64,000 nucleotides of DNA, taken from the NCBI GenBank assembly GCA_946495675.1, contig CAMMDQ010000001.1, positions 62,001-126,000 on the forward strand, in the 5' to 3' direction. The stretch comes from an uncultured Bacillota bacterium. Its GTDB lineage: Bacteria; Bacillota; Clostridia; Christensenellales; UBA1242. How positions within the stretch are numbered: position 1 is the stretch's first letter; each line of letters begins with the position of its first letter. This document shows positions 29,615-40,143 of the stretch, one piece after another. The translations under genes and the position numbers were made by a program. The notes beneath the pieces are model-generated. The model was not told the DNA's origin and searched no databases. It worked only from the letters and a program-made list of their open reading frames with translations.

Positions 29615-30886
29615 ATGAAAATTTCAGTTTTAACTCTTGGATGCAAAGTGAATAAATATGAAAGCGATGCTATTATAGGTAGTCTTGAAAAAATGGACTA
29701 TCAAGTTTTCGATGGTCTTGAAAAGGCTGATGTTTATATCATCAATACCTGCGCTGTGACTGGGGAAGCTGAAAAGAAATCAAGGCAAGTTATTGCAAAA
29801 TGCAGAAAGCTCAATGCAAATGCAAAAATTCTTGTTTGTGGTTGTGCAAGTCAAAACAACAAGTTGCAATTTGAAGAAAAAGGTGTTGATTTTGTTGGTG
29901 GAGTGGCAAGAAAAAATTTCATTCCAAGTTATGTTTCCATGATTGAGCGAGGGGAGAGCTTGCAAACAGATGCATTTAAAGCAGGCTTGCCGCTTGTATT
30001 TGAAGAGGGCGAAAACGCAAAGCAAACACGCACCAGAGCATATATAAAAATCCAAGATGGGTGCAATAATTTTTGCTCTTACTGCATTATTCCTTATTTG
30101 CGTGGGAGAAGCAGATCAAGAGATGTTGAATCCATTTTACAAGAAGCAAAAGCTTTGCCTAGTTTTGTCAAAGAAATTGTTTTGACAGGCATCAATGTCA
30201 CAGACTTTAAAGTTGAGGGCAAAAGCGGGCTTTTGAAACTTTTGCAGCAGCTTGACAGTCTTGGCAAAAGGCTGCGTCTTTCATCACTTGAAGAGACCCT
30301 CGTTGATGAAGAATTTGTGAAAAATTTGGCTGAGCTTGAAAACTTTTGTCCCTTTTTCCATCTTTCTCTGCAAAGCGGAAGCGAGCAGGTTCTTAAGAGT
30401 ATGAATAGAAAATATACTCCAGAAGAATTTAAAAAATCTGTTAATATTATAAGAAAATACTTTAAAAATGCAGGAATAACAACTGATGTTATTGTTGGAT
30501 TTCCAACAGAGACAGATGAACTTTTTGATGAAAGCTATAATTTTATTAAGGATGTTGGTTTTTCTGGTTTACATATTTTTCAATACTCTAAAAGACCGGG
30601 AACTGCGGCTGCGAGATTGAATGATTTGCCGTCTTCAGTAAAAAAAGAAAGGGCTAAAAAATTGGAGGAGCTTGATAAAGTTTTGAGGCAAAGATTTATC
30701 AGTCAAAATGAAAAGGTCTCTGTTTTGGTGGAAGAAAAAGAAGGAGAGTTTTATGTCGGCTACAGCAAAAATTATATAAAGTGCCATATCAAAAGCGACA
30801 AAGATATTGTTGGACAAGTTGTTTTGGCAAGGATTGTTAAACCTTATTTGGAAGGCGCTGAAGCTGAAATTTTAAAAAATAAATAA
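29615..30886 (+). CDS. mtaB: tRNA (t6A37)-methylthiotransferase MtaB
   Basis: TLGCKVNKYESDAI; KIQDGCNNFCSYCIIPYLRGRSRSR. Confidence 0.95.
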   Translation: MKISVLTLGCKVNKYESDAIIGSLEKMDYQVFDGLEKADVYIINTCAVTGEAEKKSRQVIAKCRKLNANAKILVCGCASQNNKLQFEEKGVDFVGGVARKNFIPSYVSMIERGESLQTDAFKAGLPLVFEEGENAKQTRTRAYIKIQDGCNNFCSYCIIPYLRGRSRSRDVESILQEAKALPSFVKEIVLTGINVTDFKVEGKSGLLKLLQQLDSLGKRLRLSSLEETLVDEEFVKNLAELENFCPFFHLSLQSGSEQVLKSMNRKYTPEEFKKSVNIIRKYFKNAGITTDVIVGFPTETDELFDESYNFIKDVGFSGLHIFQYSKRPGTAAARLNDLPSSVKKERAKKLEELDKVLRQRFISQNEKVSVLVEEKEGEFYVGYSKNYIKCHIKSDKDIVGQVVLARIVKPYLEGAEAEILKNK

Positions 30887-30907
30887 TTTTTTTATTTCAA
30901 AAAATTC

Positions 30908-30936
30908 TTGACTTTTACACTTTTAAACAATATAAT
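30908..30936 (+). promoter_or_regulatory. Sigma-A promoter for rpsU
   Basis: TTGACT-N17-TATAAT. Confidence 0.8.
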
Positions 30937-30972
30937 ATAAAAGAACTTTAAAATTAGAAGGTGGTGAGAAGA

Positions 30973-31155
30973 TTGACAACTGTTAAAGTAGGCGAAAACG
31001 AAACTCTTGAAAGCGCTCTTAAAAGATTTAAGAGAAAATGCCAAAAAGATGGAATCATTGGCGATATCAGAAGAAAAGAAGCCTATGACAAGCCAAGCGT
31101 TGCAAAAAAGAAAAAACGCGAAGCTGCTCGCAAAAGAGCAAGAAAAAGAGGCTAA
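30973..31155 (+). CDS. rpsU: 30S ribosomal protein S21 (TTG start)
   Basis: [28 protein letters not shown]. Confidence 0.94.
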   Translation: MTTVKVGENETLESALKRFKRKCQKDGIIGDIRRKEAYDKPSVAKKKKREAARKRARKRG

Positions 31156-31205
31156 GTCTTTAAACCATTAATTATATTGATTGAAAATCTTAAAAGGAGA
31201 AAATT

Positions 31206-31556
31206 ATGTCAAACATTATCGACCAAATCGAAAAAGAAAACATGAAAGAAAATGTTGCACAGTTTAACATTGGCGATACAGTTAAGGTTGGCGTGAAGAT
31301 TAAAGAAGGCGATAAAGAAAGAATTCAAGGCTATGAAGGCGTTGTTATTGCAAGAAAAAATGGCGGGATCAGAGAAACTTTCACAGTAAGAAAAATCTCT
31401 AATGGCGTTGGCGTTGAAAGAACTTTCCCTCTTCACTCTCCACTTGTTGCAAGTGTTGAAGTTGTAAGAAAGGGTCAACCAAGAAGAGCAAAACTTTATT
31501 ATGTTCGTTCTCTTACTGGAAAGGCTGCAAAAATCAAATCAGCTGACAACAGATAA
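31206..31556 (+). CDS. rplS: 50S ribosomal protein L19
   Basis: [46 protein letters not shown]. Confidence 0.97.
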   Translation: MSNIIDQIEKENMKENVAQFNIGDTVKVGVKIKEGDKERIQGYEGVVIARKNGGIRETFTVRKISNGVGVERTFPLHSPLVASVEVVRKGQPRRAKLYYVRSLTGKAAKIKSADNR

Positions 31557-31692
31557 GAAAATCACAACAATGGTTGTGATTTTTTGTTTAATTTGGCAAT
31601 ATTAAAGATTTTATTTTTAGCAAATAACGATTGCATTTTGGCAAAACTAAAATTTGTTTTGTTTTGCCAAATTTTTGTGTTAATATGAAAAC

Positions 31693-32373
31693 ATGAACAT
31701 ATGCAAACTTTATGACGAATTTTATTTAGAAAAATCTGATGAAAGAAAAGCGGCTTTTGATCAAAAACTTATCAGCACAAAATTCAAGATAAAAGGTGTG
31801 AAAACTTCTGACATTGAAATTTTTGTAAAATTTCTTTTTAAAGAAAAGGTTGATTTAAATCTTTTGCCAATGACTTGTTATGAAGATGTTTTGATAAAAG
31901 GTTTTTTGATTGCAAAACAAAAGGATAGTCAGCTGAAGAAAAAAGAACTTGAAAAACTTTTGCCTTTTATTGATAACTGGGGCAGTTGCGACATGATTTG
32001 CAGTCGGCTTAAAAAAATGGACGGTGAAGAAAAATTTTTTCAAGAACTTCTCTACAGCAGCAATCCATTCTATAAAAGGTTTGGTATAGTCTGGCTTAAA
32101 AATTTTGTTTTAAAAAATGATGTGCAAAAAGCTTTAACAAAAATTTTGAAAATAAGCGATGAAAATTACTATGTAAAAATGGCACAAGCTTGGGCAGTTG
32201 CAGATGGTTTTGTTTTTGATTTTGAAAAAACTTTTGATATTTTAAAAACTTGCAAAGACGATTTTGTTGTAAGAAAATCTATATCAAAAGCGAATGATTC
32301 TTTCAGAATAACAAAAGCAAATAAAAATATATTAAAATATTACTTAAAGGTGTGGAAGGAGAAAAAATGTTAG
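31693..32373 (+). CDS. DNA alkylation repair (AlkD-like) protein
   Basis: HEAT-like repeats; NWGSCDMICSRL, YVKMAQAWAVADGFVFDFEKT. Confidence 0.82.
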   Translation: MNICKLYDEFYLEKSDERKAAFDQKLISTKFKIKGVKTSDIEIFVKFLFKEKVDLNLLPMTCYEDVLIKGFLIAKQKDSQLKKKELEKLLPFIDNWGSCDMICSRLKKMDGEEKFFQELLYSSNPFYKRFGIVWLKNFVLKNDVQKALTKILKISDENYYVKMAQAWAVADGFVFDFEKTFDILKTCKDDFVVRKSISKANDSFRITKANKNILKYYLKVWKEKKC

Positions 32374-33896
32374 CAAAGGTTGTAAGTTTTGGTCTTAAAG
32401 GCGTTGATGGATACAAGATTGACATTGAAACTGATGTCTCAAATGGATTGCCGCATTTTGAAATTGTTGGCTTAGCAGACGCTGCAATCAAAGAATCCAA
32501 GGAAAGAGTGCGTTCTGCAATAAAAAACAACGCTTTTGAATATCCAACAAAAAGAATTACTGTTAATCTTGCACCTGCTGACATGAAAAAAGAAGGTGCA
32601 GTTTATGATCTTGGCATTGCTGTTGCTATCTTGTCTTGCAATGAAGAAAATGGCATCAAAAATGAAAAAGATTTTGCTTATCTTGGAGAGCTATCCTTTG
32701 ATGGAACTGTCAAAAAAATTAAAGGGGTTATGCCTCTTTTGATATCCGCACGAAATTTGGGCTTTAAAAAATTTATCATTCCAGAGCAAAATTGCCAAGA
32801 AGCAAGTTTTATAAGTGGAATAGAGGTTTATGGGGTAAAAAGTTTGACCCAAACGGTCAAGTTTTTGCGTGGCGAGGAAGAGATTTCTCCCGTCCAGCCA
32901 TGTAGATTTGAAGATATAACTTCAAAACAAAATTATCAACTTGATTTCTCGCATGTTAAAGGGCAAAGAATGGCTAAGCGTGCACTTGAAATTGCGGCTG
33001 CCGGTGGACATAATCTTTTGATGATTGGTCCGCCAGGAAGCGGCAAAAGCATGCTTGCAAAGTGTTTTCCGACCATTTTGCCAGACCTGACCTTTGAAGA
33101 AGCTCTTGAAGTGACCAAAATTCATTCAATTGCCGGAGAGCTTGACCTAAAACAAGGAATTGTTTGCACAAGACCATTTCGAAGTCCGCACCATACGGCA
33201 AGCACCGTGAGCTTAACGGGTGGCGGAAGCAATTCAAAGCCTGGCGAAATTTCGCTTGCTCACAATGGAGTGCTTTTTCTTGATGAATTTCCAGAATATT
33301 CAAGAAGCACCATTGAAACACTCCGCCAGCCGCTTGAGGATGGGGTGATAACCGTTGCTCGCTCAAATGCAACAATCACTTATCCTGCAAACTTTACCCT
33401 TATTGCTTCTATGAATCCATGTCCTTGTGGCAACTATGGGTCAAAGGATAGGGAGTGCAAATGCTCTCCAGCTCAGATAACAAAATATCTTTCAAAACTT
33501 TCAGGGCCAATTATGGATCGAATTGACATCCACATTGAAGTTGAGAATGTGACATATGATCAACTCAAAAGTCAGGTTGAAGAAGAAAGTTCAAGCGTGA
33601 TAAAAGCAAGAGTTGACAGGGCAAGAGCAATTCAGCTTGAAAGATTTAAAAATGACAAAATTTTTTCTAACTCCAAAATGACTGCTATGCAAACAAAAAA
33701 ATACTGCAATCTTGACAGCGAAGGTGAAATGCTTTTAAAAAATGCATTTGAGAGGCTGAAACTTTCTGCTCGAGCACATGACAGACTTTTGCGTGTTGCA
33801 AGGACAATTGCAGACCTTGAAGGAGAGCAAAATATTTTGGCAAGACATATTGCTGAAGCCATCAGTTATCGCTCACTTGATCGAAAATATTTTTAA
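32367..33896 (+). CDS. YifB/ComM-family Mg-chelatase-like ATPase
   Basis: MLAKVVSFGLKGVDGYKIDIETDVSNGLPHFEIVGL; GPPGSGKSMLAKC. Confidence 0.95.
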   Translation: MLAKVVSFGLKGVDGYKIDIETDVSNGLPHFEIVGLADAAIKESKERVRSAIKNNAFEYPTKRITVNLAPADMKKEGAVYDLGIAVAILSCNEENGIKNEKDFAYLGELSFDGTVKKIKGVMPLLISARNLGFKKFIIPEQNCQEASFISGIEVYGVKSLTQTVKFLRGEEEISPVQPCRFEDITSKQNYQLDFSHVKGQRMAKRALEIAAAGGHNLLMIGPPGSGKSMLAKCFPTILPDLTFEEALEVTKIHSIAGELDLKQGIVCTRPFRSPHHTASTVSLTGGGSNSKPGEISLAHNGVLFLDEFPEYSRSTIETLRQPLEDGVITVARSNATITYPANFTLIASMNPCPCGNYGSKDRECKCSPAQITKYLSKLSGPIMDRIDIHIEVENVTYDQLKSQVEEESSSVIKARVDRARAIQLERFKNDKIFSNSKMTAMQTKKYCNLDSEGEMLLKNAFERLKLSARAHDRLLRVARTIADLEGEQNILARHIAEAISYRSLDRKYF

Positions 33897-34023
33897 ACAG
33901 CAAAACAGAGCCTTTATGCACAATAAAAATTAGCATTGAGGCTTTTTTTACGACATAATATTGACTTTTGTCCACAATTTGCAAAAAAATCGAAAAAGAT
34001 TTGCATTATTTTCAAAAACCCCC

Positions 34024-34050
34024 TTGACAAATTGCGGGGGGGGGTATAAT
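34024..34050 (+). promoter_or_regulatory. Promoter with G9 homopolymer in the spacer
   Basis: TTGACA-AATTGC-GGGGGGGGG-TATAAT, 15-nt spacer. Confidence 0.85.
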
Positions 34051-34099
34051 GAAAATATCATTGATTGAAATGGAAAAATTATCCACAGGAGGAGAGAAT

Positions 34100-35368
34100 A
34101 TGGAATATGAAGTTGTAAAAAAATTGGGAAGGTATTACTATCAAGACCAAGAAGGCCGACTTTACGGCAGCAAAGAAGGCAAAGGTTTCGTTGAAGCGGA
34201 ACCCTTCAGCGAAGGCTTGGCGCTTGTCCAAAAAGAAGATGGCAAATTTTATTATATTGATAAAACAGGCAAAGAGATAGCCGGTCCATACAGGCAAGCA
34301 TTTGGCTTTAGCGACGGCTTAGCGCTTGTACAAAAAGAAGGTGAAGAATTGTATTATGTTGACAAAACATTTAAAAAAATATTGGGACCATACGAAGGAG
34401 CATCTAGATTTTTTGAAGATGGGTTGGTTTGTATTGAGCAAAAAAATGAATTGTGGTATTATATTGATAAAACAGGCAAACAGATAGCCGGTCCATACAA
34501 GCGTGCATTTTGTTTTAGCGACGGCTTGGCGCTTGTCCAAAAAGAAGATGACAAATTTTATTATATTGACAAAACATTTAAGGAAAGATTGGGACCATAC
34601 GAAGGAGGATCTAGCTTCAAAGATGGCTTGGCTCGTATTGAGCAAAAAAATGAATTGCGGTATTATATTGATAAAACAGGCAAACAGATAGCCGGTCCAT
34701 ACAAGCATGCATTTGGCTTTAGCGACGGCTTGGCGCTTGTCCAAAAAGAAGATGACAAATTTTATTATATTGACAAAACATTTAAGGAAAGATTGGGACC
34801 TTTCAAAGCTGCATCCGAGTTCAGTGACGGCTTGGCACTTGTCAGGAAAAAAGCTGACAAATGCTATTGTATTGATCAAACGGGCAAAGAGATAGCGGGT
34901 CCTTTCAAAGGCATTATTGAGCCTCTCAGCGACGGCTTAACGCTTGTCAGAGACAAATATGGTAGAAAGTATCACATTGACAAAACATTTAAATGCGTTG
35001 ATGCTGAAAAGGCATTAGAGTATGTGGCTGAAAACCCAAAATTTGTTACTGAAATTTCTGATGAGTTTTATGCAGACAAAAATTTTGTTGCTCGTTTGAA
35101 GGAAGCTGTGAAAGAAGGGCTAAAGAGAGTTTTGGAATTATTTATCCAAAACTGCGCCTGCACACCAGAAGAACAAAAACAAGTTAAAGATTTGGTTAAA
35201 GCAATTGGAGACCATGTAAAGAACAAAGAAGAAGAGGTCGCTTTGCAAAAAGAAGAGATTGAAGAAAATCTAGCAAGAGGCAGGCAAGCACTTGCGCCTT
35301 TAGAAAAAGGTAAAAAAGAAATAATGATGGAAATTGGCAAAATGTTTGAGGAGGAAGAAAATGAATAA
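34100..35368 (+). CDS. WG-repeat protein
   Basis: Tandem units of the type YYIDKTGKQIAGPYK..FSDGLALVQKE; GGAGG SD upstream of MEYEVVKKLG. Confidence 0.9.
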   Translation: MEYEVVKKLGRYYYQDQEGRLYGSKEGKGFVEAEPFSEGLALVQKEDGKFYYIDKTGKEIAGPYRQAFGFSDGLALVQKEGEELYYVDKTFKKILGPYEGASRFFEDGLVCIEQKNELWYYIDKTGKQIAGPYKRAFCFSDGLALVQKEDDKFYYIDKTFKERLGPYEGGSSFKDGLARIEQKNELRYYIDKTGKQIAGPYKHAFGFSDGLALVQKEDDKFYYIDKTFKERLGPFKAASEFSDGLALVRKKADKCYCIDQTGKEIAGPFKGIIEPLSDGLTLVRDKYGRKYHIDKTFKCVDAEKALEYVAENPKFVTEISDEFYADKNFVARLKEAVKEGLKRVLELFIQNCACTPEEQKQVKDLVKAIGDHVKNKEEEVALQKEEIEENLARGRQALAPLEKGKKEIMMEIGKMFEEEENE

Positions 35369-35468
35369 ACAGAAACAAGTGGACGGGCAGAAAGAAGAGT
35401 TTAAAAAACATATGCTGCACTTGATTGACACCTACTTCGACGAGCAAGAGAAAAAAGGCAAGAAATAG
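35361..35468 (+). CDS. Small 35-aa protein overlapping the WG-gene stop
   Basis: MNKQKQVDGQKEEFKKHMLHLIDTYFDEQEKKGKK; GAGGAGG SD. Confidence 0.5.
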   Translation: MNKQKQVDGQKEEFKKHMLHLIDTYFDEQEKKGKK

Positions 35469-35525
35469 CTTTGCGAAAAACAGACCTATAATGAAAGGTT
35501 TAGACAAAAATTGTAGGCAAAAAAA

Positions 35526-35557
35526 TAGGAAGAAGTTTTCTTCCTATTTTTAGTTTG
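35526..35557 (+). terminator. Rho-independent terminator
   Basis: AAATAGGAAGAA-GTT-TTCTTCCTATTTTTA. Confidence 0.8.
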
Positions 35558-35757
35558 CGGCATTTTAAACAATTTTGAAAAGCTTTCAAGTTAACAATGT
35601 TAAATTTTTTGCAGTTTGAAACAGAGTCCGCTTCAAAAATTAATTTTTTTTGAACAAAATTTGAAAAAACTCTGAATTTTGGCAATTGCTTGGGTTTGAA
35701 TAAAAACTTTGATTAAGATTTTGATTATTGAAAAATTTGTGCTATACTTTAAAGGGT

Positions 35758-36828
35758 ATGGATGAAAAACAACTTTTAATATATTTTTTATCGCAGTTTG
35801 ATTTGGCTGCAAACAAGGTGGAAGAAATTTTGTCGGCTCTTGATGAAAATTTTTCTTTCTCCAAACTTTGTTCCATCAAACTTGAAAAGATTGTAAGCAA
35901 TGCTACAGCGGAAAAAATTTTAAGTCTTGCTTCAGAAAAGTATGCCAAAATTTATCTTGAAAATCTTGAAGAACTTGGCATTGGGCTTTTGTGCAAACTA
36001 GACGAAGCTTTTCCTGGAAAATTGTTGCCTTTAGAAGACTGTCCATTCTTTTTATTCTATAAAGGGGACTTGTCACTTTTGAAAATGCCAAGCATTGCAA
36101 TCGTTGGTTCAAGAATGCCATCAGCCTATGGCAGAATGGTCAGCGAAAGATTTGCAAGAGAACTTGCTCAAAACAATGTTGCAATCATCAGTGGTCTTGC
36201 TTATGGTGTTGACTCAATTGCACATCGAGCAGCCTTAGAATGCGGCGGAAAAACAATAGCAGTGCTTGGCTCTGGACTGAACAACATCTATCCTGCGCAG
36301 CACTCTGACCTTGCCAGAGAGATTGCGCAGAAGGGCTTGCTGTTAAGCGAATATTGTCCATCATCCTCAGCCACAAAATATTCTTTTCCGGCTAGGAATA
36401 GGATAATTGCTGGTTTAAGTGATGGGGTGCTTATCACAGAGGCAAGCTTGAAAAGCGGAACTCTATATACAAGAGATTTTGCACTTGATTATGGTAAAGA
36501 TGTTTATGCTGTGCCGGGCAATATTGACAACCCAAAAAGCGCACTTCCCAATGAAATTATTTGTTCAGGACAAGGGATGGGTGTGAGCAGCAGCAAAGCT
36601 ATTTTGGAAAATTTGCATATTGAAAGTTGCGAAACACAAAAGAAAAATCTTCAGCTTTCCTTTGAAGAAGACATTGTGATAAAACTGCTTGAAACAGGGG
36701 CAAAGGAACTTGAAGAAATTGAAAAAAAATCAAATCTACCTATTAATATTTTGAGCAGTTGTTTGACAATGCTTGAAATTCGTGGAATAATATCAAGGAT
36801 GCCGGGCGGATTTTTCTGCCTTAAATGA
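35758..36828 (+). CDS. dprA: DNA processing protein DprA
   Basis: IAIVGSRMPSAYGR, AIISGLAYGVDSIAHRAAL. Confidence 0.95.
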   Translation: MDEKQLLIYFLSQFDLAANKVEEILSALDENFSFSKLCSIKLEKIVSNATAEKILSLASEKYAKIYLENLEELGIGLLCKLDEAFPGKLLPLEDCPFFLFYKGDLSLLKMPSIAIVGSRMPSAYGRMVSERFARELAQNNVAIISGLAYGVDSIAHRAALECGGKTIAVLGSGLNNIYPAQHSDLAREIAQKGLLLSEYCPSSSATKYSFPARNRIIAGLSDGVLITEASLKSGTLYTRDFALDYGKDVYAVPGNIDNPKSALPNEIICSGQGMGVSSSKAILENLHIESCETQKKNLQLSFEEDIVIKLLETGAKELEEIEKKSNLPINILSSCLTMLEIRGIISRMPGGFFCLK

Positions 36829-38909
36829 CGGAGGAACAGGTGAAACTTGTCATTATCGAATCTCCTTTTAAAAGGGAATCACTAAAAAAATATCTTGGCA
36901 GCGGCTATGAAGTTTTTGCGACAAAAGGTCATATCAGAGACCTTCCAGCAAAGTCTTTTGCCATTGATATAAAGAATAATTTTGAACCAAAATATGAAAT
37001 CGTGCCAGAAAAAAAAGCTCTGATTGCAGATTTGAAAAAGAAGGCTCAGTCTGCTGAAGAGGTTTTGATTGCAACCGACCCCGATCGTGAAGGAGAGGCA
37101 ATTTCTTGGCATGTTGCAAACATACTTGGTTATGAGCCAGACAAAAAATGTAGAATTCAGTTTAACGAAATTTCAAAAAAAGCTGTGACAAATGCCTTAA
37201 CATGTCCAAGACAAATTGACTTAAACCTTGTCGATGCACAGCAGGCAAGGCGAGTTCTTGATCGAATTGTTGGTTACAAACTCTCGCCAGTGCTCTGCAA
37301 AAAAATTGCTCCAAAGTTGAGCGCGGGCAGAGTGCAATCGGTGGCGTTAAAATTGGTTGTCGACAGAGAGCGAGAAATAAGAGCATTTGTGCCAGAAGAA
37401 TACTGGAGCGTCAATGCAATTCTTAAAAAGAATAGCAGTGATATAAAAACTTCTCTTGCCACATTCCAAGGCAAAAAGTTTGTGCCAAAAAACAAAGAAG
37501 AAGTTGACAAATTGCTGGAAGAGATTAAAGGCAAAGATTTTGAAGTCAAAAATGTCAAAAAGACTAAGACAAAATCTCATGCCCCGGCACCTTTTACCAC
37601 CTCAACTATGCAACAAGATGCTTTAAACAAACTTGGCATGAGTCTTGCAAGAACAACATCTTCAGCACAGCAACTTTATGAAGGGGTGGAAGTTAAGGGG
37701 GAAGGAAAGATTGCTCTTATCACTTACATAAGAACAGACTCTGTTCGCGTGTCAACTGATGCTCAAAATGCATGTTTAAAATATATTGAAAATAAATTTG
37801 GGAAGGAATTTTTACCCGCAAAACCAAACATCTATCACACCAAAGAAAATGCCCAAGATGCACACGAAGCCATCAGACCAATCACCATGGATATAACTCC
37901 TGAAATGGTAAAAGAAACCTTATCAAATGATAATTACAGACTTTACAAGCTCATTTATGAACGATTTTTGGCAAGTCAAATGGCAGAAGCTGAATATTCA
38001 AGTGTAAGCATAAATTTTGATTGCTTTGGTTATGGTTTTAAAGTCAGCGGAAGGACGATGGAGTTTCCTGGTTATACCAGTGTTTACAAGGAATACGTGG
38101 AAGACGACAAGAAGGAAGGCTTTGAAGGAAAACTTCCAAAACTTGAAGAAGGTGAAATTTTGCCTTGCAAAGAAATTAAGACTGAACAGAAATTTACAAA
38201 ACCACCAGTAAGGTTTACCGAAGCCACTCTTGTCAAAGCAATGGAAGAGAAGGGGATTGGTCGACCTGCAACTTACGCTGCAACCATTACAGTTTTGACC
38301 AGTAGAAAATACACTCAAAAGGAAGGCAGATATCTTGTTCCAACACAGCTTGGAGAGAAGGTCACCTCCTATCTTGAAAAATTTTTCAGTGGTGTGATTA
38401 ATGTCAAATTCACCGCATATATGGAACAGCGGCTTGATGATATTGCCTCAAAAGGCGAAGATTGGCATAGCGTTGTTGCAAGCTTTTATAATGGTTTTAG
38501 CAGTCTTCTATCCAAAGCTGATGCCTCTGCATTAACAATGAAAGAGCCGCCACAAGAAACAGACATTACTTGTGAAAAATGCGGGCATAAAATGCTTATT
38601 CGCGAGGGCAAGTTTGGCAAATTTTTGGCTTGTTCAAATTTTCCTAAATGCAAAAACACGAAACCGATTGAAAAAGAAAACAAAATCGTTGGAAAATGCC
38701 CTGAGTGCGGCAGCGATATGGTTGAGCGTAAAAGCAAAAAGGGTAAAATCTTTTATGCTTGCACTGCTTATCCCGATTGCAAGTTTATGAGCTGGGATAT
38801 CACAACAGGAGATAAATGTCCTAAGTGCAACAGTCCAATGATAAAAAAAGGTAAGACAACAAGGTGCAGCAATCACCAATGCGACTATAAGGTGGCTGAT
38901 GAAGAATAG
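36825..38909 (+). CDS. topA: DNA topoisomerase I
   Basis: KLVIIESPFKRESLKKYLG, ATDPDREGEAISWH, C-terminal zinc ribbons. Confidence 0.96.
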   Translation: MTEEQVKLVIIESPFKRESLKKYLGSGYEVFATKGHIRDLPAKSFAIDIKNNFEPKYEIVPEKKALIADLKKKAQSAEEVLIATDPDREGEAISWHVANILGYEPDKKCRIQFNEISKKAVTNALTCPRQIDLNLVDAQQARRVLDRIVGYKLSPVLCKKIAPKLSAGRVQSVALKLVVDREREIRAFVPEEYWSVNAILKKNSSDIKTSLATFQGKKFVPKNKEEVDKLLEEIKGKDFEVKNVKKTKTKSHAPAPFTTSTMQQDALNKLGMSLARTTSSAQQLYEGVEVKGEGKIALITYIRTDSVRVSTDAQNACLKYIENKFGKEFLPAKPNIYHTKENAQDAHEAIRPITMDITPEMVKETLSNDNYRLYKLIYERFLASQMAEAEYSSVSINFDCFGYGFKVSGRTMEFPGYTSVYKEYVEDDKKEGFEGKLPKLEEGEILPCKEIKTEQKFTKPPVRFTEATLVKAMEEKGIGRPATYAATITVLTSRKYTQKEGRYLVPTQLGEKVTSYLEKFFSGVINVKFTAYMEQRLDDIASKGEDWHSVVASFYNGFSSLLSKADASALTMKEPPQETDITCEKCGHKMLIREGKFGKFLACSNFPKCKNTKPIEKENKIVGKCPECGSDMVERKSKKGKIFYACTAYPDCKFMSWDITTGDKCPKCNSPMIKKGKTTRCSNHQCDYKVADEE

Positions 38910-40143
38910 GCTTTTTGTCAATGTGATAGGTTGTGGTTATGCAGGCTGTGAGTGTGCATTGTCTTTGGCGGAAAAGGGTTTAAAGGTTCATGTTTTTGAC
39001 GATAGAGATATTGTCAAGAGGCAAGACGATGAAGGATTGGAATTTGCAACCAAGAAGCAGTTTGCAGACAAACTCTTGAAAAAAGAGCTTGAGTTTTTGG
39101 GCAGCAAACTTATAAAAATTGAGAAAGAACTTGAAAGTCAAGGGCTTTGTGATAGCCAAATTTTGCTCGAAAAGGCTCGGGAAAAAGTGAAAAATAACCC
39201 GAATATCAGATTTTTTGACATGACGGTGAAAGAACTTAATTTTGATGAAATAAATGTTGTGGCAACGGGACCTCAGACAAACAAAGAATTATTTGACCAC
39301 CTTGTTCAAACTTTTGGAGCCCGAAAGTGCTTTGATTGTTTTCCTGTGTTTGCGATGGTTGAAAATTTGGACGAAAAATTGTTTTGTCATAAGGGAGAAA
39401 ATCTATATCTGCCCCTGTCTTATAATGAATATATTGATTTTGTCAATACAATAATTTTAAAACTTAATTTTGAAATTTTGGCGAAGGGAAATATGCCAGC
39501 CAAAGCCACTATAGAATATATGGCAATGAAAGATAAAGACATGCTCCGAAATGAGTATATGGCACCAATTTATCTTGAAAATTGTCCGCAAAGACCTTAT
39601 GCTATTTTAAAACTTGAAAAAACAGGGCAAGTTTATCAAATCAGTGGTTTTTCATCGCAGCTTTCAACCGAAGCACAAAAAGCCATTCTTCTTTCTCTTA
39701 AAGGTTTTAAGGATTGCATGTTGGTTCGTGCTGGGCAAACAAAACAAAATTGTTACATTAACGCTCCATATATGATAAATGAATTTTGCCAAAGCGAGAA
39801 GATAAGCAATTTGTTTTTTGCAGGGAATATTGCCGGCGTGTTTGGACAAACAGAGAGCATTGCAAATGGACTTTATGTTGCAAATAACGTTTTTAGCTAT
39901 TATAATGAAAAAAGATTTGTTAAATTGCCTGACAAAACATGTCTTGGGTTTATGATGCAAAAAATTATAAAAACTAACAATTTTAATTACTCAAAATTTG
40001 AACCAATTTTTGCAGATTATGATATAATAGAAAGTGAACAAAAATTTGCAAGTCAATTTGAAAAAGAAAAATTTTTAATTTTCAGGTCTAAATTTTTACT
40101 TGAAAAATACAAGGAGGAACTAAAAAATGGAAAGTATGTTTAG
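38899..40143 (+). CDS. trmFO: TrmFO-family FAD protein (divergent)
   Basis: [56 protein letters not shown]; topA-trmFO-hslVU synteny. Confidence 0.82.
   Translation: MKNRLFVNVIGCGYAGCECALSLAEKGLKVHVFDDRDIVKRQDDEGLEFATKKQFADKLLKKELEFLGSKLIKIEKELESQGLCDSQILLEKAREKVKNNPNIRFFDMTVKELNFDEINVVATGPQTNKELFDHLVQTFGARKCFDCFPVFAMVENLDEKLFCHKGENLYLPLSYNEYIDFVNTIILKLNFEILAKGNMPAKATIEYMAMKDKDMLRNEYMAPIYLENCPQRPYAILKLEKTGQVYQISGFSSQLSTEAQKAILLSLKGFKDCMLVRAGQTKQNCYINAPYMINEFCQSEKISNLFFAGNIAGVFGQTESIANGLYVANNVFSYYNEKRFVKLPDKTCLGFMMQKIIKTNNFNYSKFEPIFADYDIIESEQKFASQFEKEKFLIFRSKFLLEKYKEELKNGKYV

Noticed and set aside
34319-34879. Minus-strand repetitive 186-aa ORF
   Set aside because: Antisense mirror of the WG-repeat gene
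34100-34990. Possible CRISPR-like repeat array
   Set aside because: Repeats are coding WG units in frame, not short direct repeats with unique spacers
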